DNA of 64,000 bases from Brachionus plicatilis (GCA_010279815.1 QEOQ01000694.1:1228328-1292327), one strand, 5' to 3'. Positions 23,245 to 35,029 are shown, counted from the stretch's first letter. Notes: generated by a model from the letters alone, not told the origin. Translations and numbers: made by a program.

Positions 23245-24304
23245 CAATTAATCAAATATCAATTTAATTTAAATTACTCTTTTTTTATTTGAAAATCACC
23301 TAATGTTACTTTTGACCAGGTAGTTTCAAATTTTTTCAGATATTATTATATTTAAATTTATTTATTATCGCAATTAAAAAAATTTTCCATGAATTAAACA
23401 CAATCCACAAATGCCACAATGGTACACAGACATAAATTTTTTCCAATCAGCTGGTATATTTTGCGTTTGTTAAATAAGTAGACATTTTTTAGACACTGTT
23501 TGATTTGGATGTGAGAATTTATTTGATATTGTTCGATGTAATTTCTTTATTTTATTATTGATTATTAAAAACAAATAATTTAAATTCTATTGAAATTATT
23601 TTATTTAATTTAAACAGAACAAAAAAAACAAACAAAATAAAATAGATGCTCAAAGATAATGAATAAGAAAAAATTTTCGACTGATTAGGATCAGTCGAAA
23701 ATTTATTTCTGTAGATATTTATACAAATATTCGTTAGTTTGAAAATAAATTGAAAAAAGGCTACAAGGTTTCTAATATAATAACACTCAATTTTTATTTA
23801 GTCTAATCTGTCAAGCTAGAATATAAAATGAGAAAAGAAATATTCAAAAAGCAATAAATATTAGCTCATATCTCATAGAAGAACTAGTTGATGCTTTTCG
23901 TCAATACATAAATGATTGAAATAATCGATGCATGAATATCATAAAATAATTGAATTTTGATCGTTGAAGGAACAATTCATTTTTATAATGCCATCTCTAA
24001 AAAATTAAAAAATTTTATTTAAAAAAATGATCAAAGAGCCATTATTATGCTTAGGCAGTCTAAAAAGAACTCTTGGCTAAATATCGCTGCAACAAAAATT
24101 TAACAAGACCTTTTAGATGATATTTAGCCAGGTGTCAAAAAGCTGACATGCTTGGTGAGCTCATGCAGCATGAACTTGATTTTTTTATCTAAGCCTATCC
24201 ACTAAACTCTCCAAAAACCAGGGTACTAAAATGCGAAAATTTATGTACTTGAGCATTTATTGAAAGTTACGATAAATATTTTTTAAAATTTTTTTAAAAC
24301 TTTT
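23245..24304. other. paramyosin 3' flank with a perfect hairpin
   Basis: No gene. A 15-base perfect stem with a TAGG loop lies at 23671-23704 (AAATTTTCGACTGAT with its complement). It is about 0.6 kb past the paramyosin stop codon, so it could lie in a long 3' untranslated region. Confidence 0.4.
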
Positions 24305-27300
24305 TCATTCCAATTCTTGTTGAGAGGGTGGCACAGAATGCTCTGATAAAAGCAAAGCTCTATTCTCAATGCTTGATCTCAAGTCTGGCGAGTGGCTTTT
24401 TTTATATGCCAAGCTTGGCTCAGCGTCTGAACGATCAATATATTTACCAAAATCTTGTTTGGTCGACCTTTTAACGCTTGCGGGTTCATCATGGTCATCA
24501 TACACTCGGCTAACGCTACTTCTACTTGCATACAAATTCGACTTGGATTTGTTGTCTCTAATGCTATTCATAGCTACTTCTTGGTCATAAATGTGAGCTA
24601 CTGATCTCGCTCGATCATTTCTAGATGAACCATATGACCAAAGTCTATTTCTCATACCAACTAAAAATCAGAATTTTTTTTTAATTTTTTTTCCATTAAA
24701 TTTAACTGGGTTCCTGGACTTTTTAGCAAAATAGTTTTAGTAAAAGAAATCAAGCAGTTAGGAAAAAAAGATCATGCATCAAGTCTCATTTGAAAAGAGT
24801 CAACAAAGCTTACATGAACTAGGTGTATATTTTGAATAACGTGGTTGCAATAGGAGTTCATCATCATCAGCATCTAAATTTTTGAATCTATTTCTCCATG
24901 AGGTCACTGAAGATGATTTTATTGGCGACAACGAATAATCGTCGATATTTGTTGGTTTTGAGTATAAATATGATGATCTAAGGTAAGATGGTGTGTGTGA
25001 CGTGGTTACTGGTTCACTTGATTCATAATCTGAATCGTAATTATCAGTATTTCTAAGCAAATAAAATATTTAGTGAATTCGATAAAAATTACTTATCAAT
25101 TTGATTCATTCAGAAATTTTTTTTCAACTCCTAAGAATTTCCTAATTTTTTCGGATTTTTGGAATACAAATTGAACAAAAATTCTTCCTATTTTAGTGAA
25201 TTAAAATTAAAGTTAGTAATTTATACTTTAAAAAATACTACCACATAGTGCAGCATACTTTGCTGTACCTTTATTACTCAAAATAAAATGTTCATTTTAG
25301 TAAATCAAATCAATAATCAATTAAAATCTTATTGATATTTTATTTTTTGTCTAATTTTAACATGAGCAAAAATTATTTTGCAGAATTTTTTTTTTTTATT
25401 TACTTCGATTTTAATTCAGCAAAAAAAGGAGGAAGTTTTGTTTTTGAATTCGTATTTGCATTTTACAATGCCATTTTTTCTATGATTTTATTCTAATAGA
25501 TAAATTTCTAATTTCATCTGAAAGGCTTAATGAATTTTAGTAAAGGAACTCTTTAAAATTGCAGGTCATTTTATCAAACAAAAAATAAAATAAAATAAAA
25601 TTTTTTCAGGGACTCAATTTAGATAATGCATCGTTTTAAACATTCATTTTAGAAATTTAATTAAATTTTCAGCATCATTTCCAGAGATTTAGAAAAAAAA
25701 ATGACATTTCTACTTAGTACTATTTTAGTCGTAAAATTTAATGCAATTCAATTTTTCTAAAAATTTAAATGATTAAAAAAATGACAGATCTTTTTTAAAA
25801 CTTAAAAATGGATTTTTTAATGTTAGGCCAAATAACTAAAATATTGGGACCAAAAAAGTAGTTCGAGTGGTTGAAGGACTTTGGAAAAAAAGGCTCAATT
25901 TTAGCAAAGAAAGCTATAAGATTTCTGCAATTCTATTTTCCTAATAAAATTTCAATTAATTCTACTATAATCTTGCAAAAATTTTTATGTTATTTAAACA
26001 ATCCTTAAAAAGTCCTTAAGATGATATGTAAAATTAAAAATTAAATGTTATATAATTGAAAAGTATTTTTTTTAATGTTGAAAATCACCATCTCTTCATT
26101 TTAGTTTCAAATTTTCGTTTGAAACTTAGAAGAATTCCAAACAACTAAATTGATGCAAAATTTCAGAAGTTTAAAAAATTTCAAAATTAATTTTGTTCAG
26201 ATTATGAGAATTTTGAATAAAATTTTTAGGTAAAATAAACAAAAATGTTACCTTGACACAGATGTTCCTCTAATAAACGTTCTTGCTATACTTTCAGCTC
26301 TTTCTTCAGCATCCTCTAGCTCACGCTGCAAACGCTTGCACTTTGAGCTGTTGGCAGCAGCCTGTTCTTCAGATAACTCAATTTGGCCTTTGTATTTTTT
26401 CATTTTTTCATGTATCTTGTCGTAAGCATCTGTCATCGCAATCAATTTTGCCTGTTCGTCACCAACTTGATCCATTAATTCCTTATTTCTCTTTTCCAAT
26501 CGTCTCAATTCTTTTGTCAACTCTTGCTCTTTGGCCCTCTCCAGGTCCAATTCGCTCTCCATTTGAGCAAGCTAAAACAAATTCAAAATAAAAACAAAAG
26601 CCCTCAAATCAATAAACAAATTACTCTTGACTCAAGTTTGCTATTAAGTCTTTTAGCTTCGCGTTTGGCAAACTCTTCAGCCTCTTCGATCCTAGCCTGA
26701 GTATCTTTAAGCTGTTGCTCCAAAGCCTTTCGCGACGCATCGATTTCTGATATAACTTCTTTTTCGTGTCTCAAATCTTCATCTTTTTTTAATAAATTAC
26801 CATTAAGGCTTCGTATCTAAAAATTAAATGAAAAAAATTTATTTTACATTATTTAAATTTATTTTTTTCACACTTTTTCCTCGGCATTTTTGAGCTCATA
26901 TTTAAATTCTTGCAATTCATCCGAAGCACTGATCGCATCGGATTCAAATTTCTTTTTTTCCGCAATGGCTCTATTGCAAACAGTGGAAAGTTCATTGAAT
27001 TTTTCCTCCAAATCTTGATATTCAAATTCCAAAGATTTTTTGGTCTTTTCAAGCCTTTCATAGAGCGACTTGGTTTCTTCTGTCTCAGCACGGCAAGCCG
27101 AGGCGCGTTTTTCTGACAAAGCCAATTGGTCTCGGGTGGCGTCATGCATATGCTGCTCCTCGGTAAGCCGATCCATGAGCTCTCTGTTAGCTTGTTGGAG
27201 TTTTTTTTGCTGAGTTTCGGCATCTGTCTTTGCCTTTTTGGCACTTTCCAATTTGGCTCTGAGATCGTCCAAGTCAAATTGGTGTTTTTTTTTAAGATTG

Positions 27301-30300
27301 TTTGATTCATTTTTGTGTCTATTGTCAGCTTCTTCTAGTTGGGACTGGGCAGATTCAAGCTGACGTCTATGTGCCGCTCGCTGCAAATCAATTTCCTCAT
27401 CCTTGTCGGCTATTTTTTTATCAGTATCAATTTTAAGCTTTTCGTATTGAGCTTGTAGATTTTGATTTCGTTGAATTTCTAGCTCATAGGCGTCCCGGGT
27501 ATCATCATAGTCATTTTGAAGTTGCTGACGATCAGCTTCGAGAGCTTTGAGGCGTCGCTCAGTCTCAGTCAAGCGACTTTGTGTCTCCAAAAACTGATTA
27601 TTAGTGGTCTCTAATTCGTCTTAAAAAATCATATATTTTAGTAGTGTTAAAAATCAGAGTTGTTTTATTATTATTATTATTATTTATTGATTTAAGTCTC
27701 ACAGGCAAAATAAAAAAAAAAGAAAAAAAAAAAGTTAAGTTAAGTTCTTCGTTTTATAAAAAAAGAATTTTCTACTTGAATTGGTAAATAATTTTTATTT
27801 TCTAATTTAATAATAGCATGTTAATTGTAAATAAGTTTAAGTGTAAAATAATATAATGTATATTTGATTTTGAAGATTAGAAAGCAAAAAAAAAACAAAG
27901 TATTAACTGGTTTTCCCAAGTGATCGGTCTTGACTAAAGGCATTGTGAAGTTTAAACATTTCACAAAATATTAAACCGTCAAATAAATGATTAAAAAGTT
28001 AAGATTTAAAACAGAGTTGTTTAAAAGTCACAAGTCTCAAGTCAAGTCGGTTTTGTGAAATTCAGTACAAAATGATAAATAGAACAGAAAAAAATGTAAA
28101 AAAATTGAATAAATTTTTTTCTAAAGGTTAAAACTTTATTCTGTAAATGCAACATAGTGCAACATTCAAAGTTGCATCAAATATCATGGTCTGCTAAATT
28201 TGCAGATTTCAGCAAGAAATTAAATTTCAATATAATCGAGTGTAGTGCATTTTGCAGAGATTTTGCACATCATTAGCAGACTTTTACAGTTGATGCAACT
28301 TTGAATGTTGCACCATTCTGCATTCACAGAATTAATTTTAAACTTTTAGAAAAAAAGTTATTTAATTTTTTTACACTTTGTTCTGTTCTTTTGTACTGAA
28401 CTTCACAAAACAAGTCTAAGTCCTGACTTTTTTATTTTTCAAAGTCCAAGTGACATGAAAAAAAGGAATTTTAAAGTTCGGACTTGGACTTGTTTTCAAT
28501 GATTTGGACTTTTTTTTGGGACTTTTAAACAACTCTGATTTAAAAGTAAAGATTTTTTTATATATGAATTTTTAAGTGATTATTATTAAAATTATTTTAT
28601 TCTATTTTTTTAATTTTTACTTCTCCTTAAATGAGGTTAATTTAAGCAAGTAAAAAAAATAAAAATTCATGTCAATAATTTAACAGTTCAGATATCAATC
28701 TAATCCAAGATTTCCCAACATCGGCGTATACCGTACCTCTTAATAAAATTAATGGCACAGGTAGGTCAGCAAAAATGAAAAAGGCTTTATTTAAATAATT
28801 TCGCTTCTTTATCTTACTATTTAAAACCCAAATGTGTGAAAAAAGTAAAATGTTCATACATATACTTACGATAACTAACTTTGAAATAAAGTAAAATGTT
28901 CATACATATACTAACGATAACTAACTTTAATATTTAAATACAGTGTTCTTAGAATTGTCTTAACTTTTTTTCATAGAATAAAATTAATATATAAAAAACT
29001 TCATAAAAAGATATTAAGAAAACATTAAAAAGAAAAAAATATTCAAACTCAATAAATCTTAATATTTAAAATTTAAACAATCAAATATTTAAAATAAATA
29101 TGATTATTTAATAAATATTCTGATTATCAGGAAAGCAAAAATTGGATTGTTGTAAATTCTATTAACAAAAGAATAACTTTTCAAATTGAATAATCTACAA
29201 TAATAAAAAGAAACGGAGTTGGAAAAGGAGAAACAACAAAATTTAATTTTAGAGTTACTTTTTTAATTATATATATTTTGAAAGAAACTTTTTCATTTTC
29301 ATTTTTGTGTCTTTCTTCACAAAAAATTAATATCCTTCAGCCAAAAAGACTCCAGAATTGAATTTTTTGTAACCAAATCAACTAAGAATCATATTTTTCT
29401 TAAAGTTTTTATAATGATAATTTTTCAAATAAAATAAAACTCAGTTTTTAGTTTATTAATTTTTATCAAAATAATTAAAAATTTTATGAAAAAATAGACC
29501 CTGGATATGAATTTTTTAAGCCTCAATTTACTAAGAAACATGCTTATGAGCCTTTTATTAAATATTATTAATTATTTTTATTTATTATTTATTTGTTAAC
29601 TGTATCGAGCTTAAGCTCCTTCAGAATAAAAATAAAAATTAAGTAAAGAAAAATTAAAAAAGTTAAGTAAAATAGCTAAAGTTATAACAAAATCAAAATT
29701 AAAGAGAAAAAAATCAAGTTTAAAAAAATTAAAACCAAATGTTGATGGAACCAAAATAAAGCTTTTTTGAAGATAAATTTAGCCTCATAGCCCGTCCTTT
29801 ATCCGAGTTACATCCCATGTGCATTTTTGGGTTCATGTGCATTTTTCAGGTATCCAAATAATTAGATTCAATTCATCTTTTTTTTTAATTTATAATATTC
29901 CGGCAGCGAAGCAACGGGTTAAACCTTGTATATTTGGTTTTTTTATTAGACATTTAATATTTAAAATGGTAAATTAAATAAATATATGACATTTAATTTA
30001 ACACTTAATTTTTAATTATATTTGACGAATTCTATTTTTATTAGACAGGTTACTATAGAGCCAAAACTTCTAATTCAAAAATAATATCACTTTTGTTCTG
30101 TAAATGAAAAAAAGTAAAACAACTTTTTTTTCACCTCCTGCGGAAGTCTGCAAAATTGGACCCTGTTCAAAAGTATTAGAAATTAAATGCAATTAATTGG
30201 TACAGATTTTGCAGAGTAAATTAATCATAAAATTAAATTTTTTGGCATTTATATTTTGTTCTAATTTTTTTTTTCATCTAAATGTTTTGATATTGTTCAT

Positions 30301-33300
30301 GAACATATTTGTTTTCAAAAATAAATTTTTATTTTAAAATAAAATACCTGAAATTCTACGCTTATCTTTCTGTAATGTTTCGAGTTGCTCGTTTAGCTGC
30401 TGGCTTAGATGTTTGAATTTGGATAATTCGGTTTGATAATTTCGGCTAGCTTGATAGGCAGCGTCCAATTCACCATTGGCAATGCCCAATTTAGACCTGA
30501 ACTCTTCATTTTCTTTTTCCAAAGCTTTTTCGTGTTTGACAGCATCATCAGCACGCTTTCTTGTCTGAAAAAACTCTCATTATTAGAAAGGTATTCAAAA
30601 ATTGTTTTTCATTACCTTTTCCAAATCGACAGACATGCTGTCGACTTGATTTTGTAGTCTTAATTTGACTTTTTCATTGTTCGAGTATTTGTTCATCAAT
30701 TCCGAATACTGATCCTGAAGTTCAAGGTATCTGTTGTTCAATTTACGTCTAAAAAATAATTTGTAAATTTTTAATGCAACCAAAAATAGAGTTTAATAAA
30801 ATGGAAATATTTTTAATTAACTAAATTAAAAGATTTTGCTTCTTTGGTTTTTAAACCTTACAGAATTAAAAGGTATGAGTGGGTAAAAATTGTAAGAAAG
30901 TTATCAATTAGTTTAATAAAACTTTTATTATTTTTAATTGAAATTACTTAGTCAAAATTGTGCATTTTTTTGTTTTCAAAAAAATCTTTTTTAAAAAACT
31001 ATAGCTTTTTTTTGATAAATATTTTAAGTAAAACATTTTAAAATAAAACTATAGTGAAGATTAAAGGCATCTCGAAGTTGATGATCAATTCAAAATATCA
31101 TTTCAATTCAAAAAGTTAATCTTTGGATATTAAAAAAAAACCTTTGGTTTAATTTAAATAATTGTAATGTAACATGCTTTACATGCAATGTAGATTTAGA
31201 AAATAAAAAATATTGAAAAAACATTGTCTCAATCCATTGATAAATAGGCTTTTAATTTGTTAAACTGATTTTTTGTAAATTTTCATTTTCATTTTATTAC
31301 TTATTTGGAATTCATTATTTGAATTTCTTTTTTAAAATTTAATTTTGAATGCTTTTCAAATAAACTTTACAAAAAATCATTTAATACATTTAAAAATAAA
31401 AGTCGATTATCAATTATATTTTCCAAATCTAAACATTGCATGTAAAGCATGCTACATTACAATTATTTAAATTAAATCAAAAATTAGTTTTAATATCTGA
31501 GGATAAACTTCTTGAATTGAAATGATTTTAGAATTGATCATCAACTTCAAGATGCCAGATTAAAGCATTATTTTTAAAATTTTCATATAAACTTTCTGGT
31601 ATTTTTTAATCAAAAAAAAAAAATTTTACAATTCCGAATATTAAAAGAATTGGCAAGTTTTTTTTCTATTTAACTTTTTTGAAATTTGCAAAAATTACGT
31701 TGTTTAATTTAAACTCAATACTTTAGCATGTTAAAATTTGAAATTTAATTACATAATTATTTCTAAAAATGTAAAATAGAAAAAAAACTTGCCTTTTTCA
31801 AAATACAAAATAAATATTTTAACCATTTTCGATTTAAATTTTGAATCCTTTGAAATTTTGAAAAGTTTTCACATTGCCATTTTATTTGAAATTATGTTAT
31901 TGTGAAATTCACTAAAAATTGGATATTGAATATTGAAAAATTGCAAATTAAAGATAAAGAAAAATCTCAAAATAAATGATTTAATGCAATATTTTCTGAG
32001 AATGTTTGCTCATCTTTGTTTTAATTATTTCAAAAATTTATGTTCAATTTGTTCTGAATTTATCAACGCCTAAATCTTGAGCTGATTTACTCAATCATTT
32101 ATGCATTTTTTTTATTTTTTTTAAATTATAAGCAAAATAAAATCATAAAATGAATGGATTAAAGAAATAAATTTGCATTGAAAGTATTCAATTATCCTAA
32201 ATCATATCATTTAGTATTCAATAATTTAGTTTTAATTAAAAAATGAATAAACATTTCAACTTATGTTACTAGCGTTACAGATCTAAACTTTAATATTTCT
32301 TTAGCTCAAAAAGTGAGTATATCAAAGAATCAATTACATAATATTAAGCTTTAAAATTTAGCTCTATCTATTTGAATTCTTTATCTAATTATTAATAAAA
32401 AATAAAGAAAAAAATTTTCAAATTGTAATTTAGCCTAAGTTAAAGAGCTTATCTTCAGCCTAAACAATAACTGAGTGTGCGATGATCCTTATTAGATAAA
32501 TTGTTGATTTAGAAATTTTTAAATGATAAAAATAATCTTAATTCTATTGAATGATTGAATTTTTCAACAAAATATAAAATTACTTACTTTGAGTCTTCGA
32601 TGTCCTCGATCTTAGCTAGGCTTTCTTTTTCGTATTTTTCCTTATTGGCCTTAAATTCGTCTTGATATCTAATTAATTGTTTGTTTAATTCTAATCTAGT
32701 CTCGGACTCTTCTTCCAATTGAGCTTGACTGTTCTCAAAATCGATCTGCAAGCCTCTCGCCTTGTTCTCAAGTGTGTTCCGGACCAAAATTTCATTCTCG
32801 AGCTGCATGCGGGCATCGTCCAACTCCTGGTTCAATCTCTTATTATTCAAAGTAAGTTGCTGCAGTTCGAATTCAACAGTCGAGTTACGTCGGTACAATT
32901 CCGAATGCTCTTTGGCCAGTTTGTTTTTCAGTTCATTTACTTCATTCAATTGTCTTATCAAGTCATCAATTCGCTGGCTAGACTCGAAATGCTTGTTTTC
33001 CAAATCTTTGCAAGACGACATTGCCTGAGCCTTGAATATTTGACAAAAAGATTACATCACTGATCTGTTACAATTAATTTACTAGAATTTAGAAAATTTT
33101 CGAATTTAAAGCAGATCAACAAAAACTTTTTAAAATAGTGCCTATTTTTTAAATTATATTTTGATAAAGTAAAGTATCATCTTTCTAGTAAATATTTTAA
33201 TTTAAATAAATCGATTGGAAAAATTTTACAATAAATTTTTTCCAAGCCTTTGAAAACATTTTATTGGAATTATACCAAAAATTGTGCAAATTGTGATAAA

Positions 33301-34806
33301 TTATCCAAAATTTTTGTTTTATAATTTATACAGTGAAAACCGCCTGTAAGAAATATGGGTACAAGAAATTTTCGTTTTTAATAAACTAAACCGTACAATT
33401 CAAAAACATTTTCTGTACTTTTAGTGCTTATTTTTTTGGATATAACATAAATAAAATAAATCGGTTTTTAAAAACAGATACCATTTTTTTCATGTTAAAC
33501 TTGTTGTTTATAAAAAAGTTGAAATTTTTTTTAAATCACATATAATAAAATAGGCGTTGATAAAAATAATAAAAAAACAATCAGATGACTGCTATTTATA
33601 TAAAAAAGGAATTCAAAAATTCTTAATTGTTTAGACCAAGATCTAGATTACAAAACAGTTTCTCAAAACTTTTCTTTTCGTCATTCCACAGTTTCTTACA
33701 CCGAAAAAAATTCTCATTTTAAATAAATTGTCTGAAATAAGAATTTTTTTCTTGTGCAAACTGGAATTTCTAATACTCGGTTTTTATTGTAATTAATTTT
33801 TCCTTATAATTAATAAATTAAACATTTAGGGACAAATCAGTTTTGTGACCCACTAGTCAAATTATTCGCCAAGCTTTTTTTTTAATTTAAATTTTGTGAT
33901 CAAAGACACCATCTTAATATTTCGATCTGCTAATAAATTTGATAATTTTTTGCTAAAATATTCTAATAAGTTTTTTTTTAAACAAAAAAAATTTAAATTG
34001 CTCCTATTCAAGTTTTGTCAGCAAGATTGATGGACCCAAAATAATTCTTTCTAACTAAAATCTTTTTTGTTCTCTCAATAGTCGGCTCTTTGACCAAGCT
34101 ATTATTTGAGTCAAAATTTTTGTAAGTTCACATAAAAAAATTAATTAATAAGTTAAAAATGGTGAAAAAAAATATGACCATCTGATCACACAATTGACTG
34201 GTAGCAAAAATTAAAATTTAAAAACCAAAATTCTACTTTAGCTCTGGCCATGTTGTCGTTTTCGTTTCTCAAATCTTCAATTTGTAGAAGGAAATTCTTG
34301 TTCTCCTTCTCGAATTTAAACTTTGCCTTGCTTATTTGTTCATAGTGGGCCGACAGCTCGTTCATTTGTTCCTGGTGTTTTCTTTTTAGCAAAATGTTGG
34401 ACTCTTCATTTTCACTGTTGACCAAGTCTATTCTCTGCTTCAAGTCGCCAATTTCCTGTCTGAGCCGTTTGCTGGCATCGATCTAAAAAAGACGGTGATG
34501 AAACTAGTGGAATTAGTTATAAAGCCAAGTGGAGTACTTCGCGGTCTCTTGCGCTCAACGCCTCCTGAAATTGAGCGTCCAAGTCACCATAGTCAACTCG
34601 AAGACTGGCCAGTTCTTTTTCACACTTAAACACTGGTTTAAAAAAGTGCCAAAACAAAGCCAACTGCACTTACTTTGATTCTTATTTCTTTTTCCACTTT
34701 GAGTTCTTCCTCTAGTTCGCGGAGTTTGGTCTGTCAAATAGAAAATGTTACGTGATGGTTGCCTAATTGGCTTTAATTCTCTTACATGAAGTAAAATTTC
34801 AGACAT
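24305..34806 (-). CDS. paramyosin with long non-helical C-terminal tail
   Basis: Twelve exons, all in phase, read from the minus strand: 34786-34806, 34674-34730, 34538-34624, 34237-34482, 32588-33030, 30616-30748, 30348-30564, 26874-27619, 26625-26816, 26252-26571, 24814-25052 and 24305-24660; 1018 residues. About 820 residues form a continuous heptad coiled coil with the charge pattern of paramyosin, the core protein of invertebrate thick filaments. Recognisable stretches include LEEESETRLELNKQLIRYQ, KRADDAVKHEK and AASRNYQTELSKF-like segments. The rod is slightly shorter than the usual ~850-880. The last two exons add ~198 Ser/Tyr/Arg-rich residues with no heptads, unlike the short tail I know from this family. 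The first exon codes only seven residues, and TTTAG just before the ATG could be a splice acceptor, so an upstream head exon may be missing. A myosin-rod paralogue is the alternative. Confidence 0.85.
25161..25472. mobile_element. degenerate palindromic element, family B copy 2
   Basis: In a paramyosin intron (25053-26251). It shares with copy 1 the ATACAAATTGAACAAAAATT block, the ATAGTGCAGCATACTTTGCT-like core, and a right end CGTATTTGCATTTTACAATGCC-like. The left terminus is partly deleted and the arms are diverged, so this is an older copy. Confidence 0.6.
27941..27975. mobile_element. solo inverted-repeat terminus
   Basis: GGCATTGTGAAGTTTAAACA resembles the left ends of families A, B, C and E, but I find no matching right end. 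Probably a truncated copy in the paramyosin intron. Confidence 0.4.
28012..28537. mobile_element. hAT-like non-autonomous element D, hosting element A2
   Basis: The left end CAGAGTTGTTTAAAAGTC is complemented by the right end GACTTTTAAACAACTCTG. Both are flanked by a perfect 8-base duplication, ATTTAAAA (28004-28011 and 28538-28545). CAG termini and 8-base duplications are characteristic of hAT elements. A family A palindrome (28049-28411) is inserted inside. The host element is only about 0.16 kb without it and carries no gene. Lies in a paramyosin intron. Confidence 0.85.
28049..28411. mobile_element. palindromic miniature element, family A copy 2 (nested)
   Basis: 363 bases starting GGTTTTGTGAAATTCAGTAC, ending in GTACTGAACTTCACAAAAC. 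Its inner part contains a second inverted pair with TGCAACATAGTGCAACATTC, strongly similar to the core of family B. The final C expected at the right end is missing and the target duplication is unclear (AAGTC-rich on both sides because the host is repetitive). Confidence 0.8.
28842..28930. repeat. tandem duplication, period 46
   Basis: A block with AAGTAAAATGTTCATACATA and ACGATAACTAACTTT occurs twice head to tail with few differences. It lies within a paramyosin intron. No function suggested. Confidence 0.75.
29581..29640 (+). repeat. LINE/SINE-tail-like repeat, copy 3
   Basis: TTTATTATTTATTTG, then ATCGAGCTTAAGCTC (a self-complementary hairpin), then CTTCAGAATAAAAATAAAAA. The clearest copy of the repeat also seen at 8259, 19331 (minus) and 63677. 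In a paramyosin intron. Confidence 0.6.
31066..31556. mobile_element. inverted-repeat element, family C copy 3
   Basis: 491 bases in a paramyosin intron. Begins GGCATCTCGAAGTTGATGAT and ends in ATCATCAACTTCAAGATGCC. Flanked by a perfect 8-base duplication, AGATTAAA (31058-31065 and 31557-31564). The arms are long and include a mirrored TGTAATGTAACATGCTTTAC block. No coding capacity. Confidence 0.9.
31652..31793. mobile_element. short inverted-repeat element F
   Basis: 142 bases bounded by GGCAAGTTTTTTTTCTATTT and its close complement. It lies 0.1 kb from element C3 in the same paramyosin intron. Flanking bases do not show a clear duplication, so ends are provisional. The terminal GGCAAG resembles the C-type ends only in its first bases. 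Confidence 0.5.
33331..33730 (+). pseudogene. Tc1/pogo-like transposon end and transposase helix-turn-helix remnant
   Basis: TACAGTGAAAACCGCCTGTA at about 33331 looks like a Tc1/pogo terminal repeat next to a TA. Downstream, around 33630-33705, a plus-strand frame reads LDQDLDYKTVSQNFSFRHST, resembling the helix-turn-helix of such transposases (pattern 'G.S.R.IA..F..S.STVS'). Stops precede and follow it. It sits in a paramyosin intron (33031-34236). Short, so only moderately sure. Confidence 0.5.
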
Positions 34807-35029
34807 TTTCCTAAATATCAACCACTAAATGAATTGTCTGGAATATCTTTATAAAAATAAATAATTTAAGATACGGGTCCTTTAAATTCTAGAATAAATT
34901 GCACTCTGATATTTTTTTTTTTTTTTAATACAAAAATCGAGTTGGTATTTGTAGATAAATAGAATAGAAAGTTGGAAGAAAGAGGCTCAGCCAGCTCTGA
35001 TTGCTAGTTCTAGAATTTATTGCTAGGTA

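Noticed and set aside
26849..27310. Second minus-strand frame and plus-strand frames over the paramyosin exons
   Set aside because: Shadow frames of the coiled-coil exon; the in-phase splicing and heptad pattern select the other frame.
28672..28857. 61-codon minus-strand frame in a paramyosin intron
   Set aside because: No family resemblance; the plus strand of the same segment also looks weakly coding, so it may be an unidentifiable mobile-element scrap.
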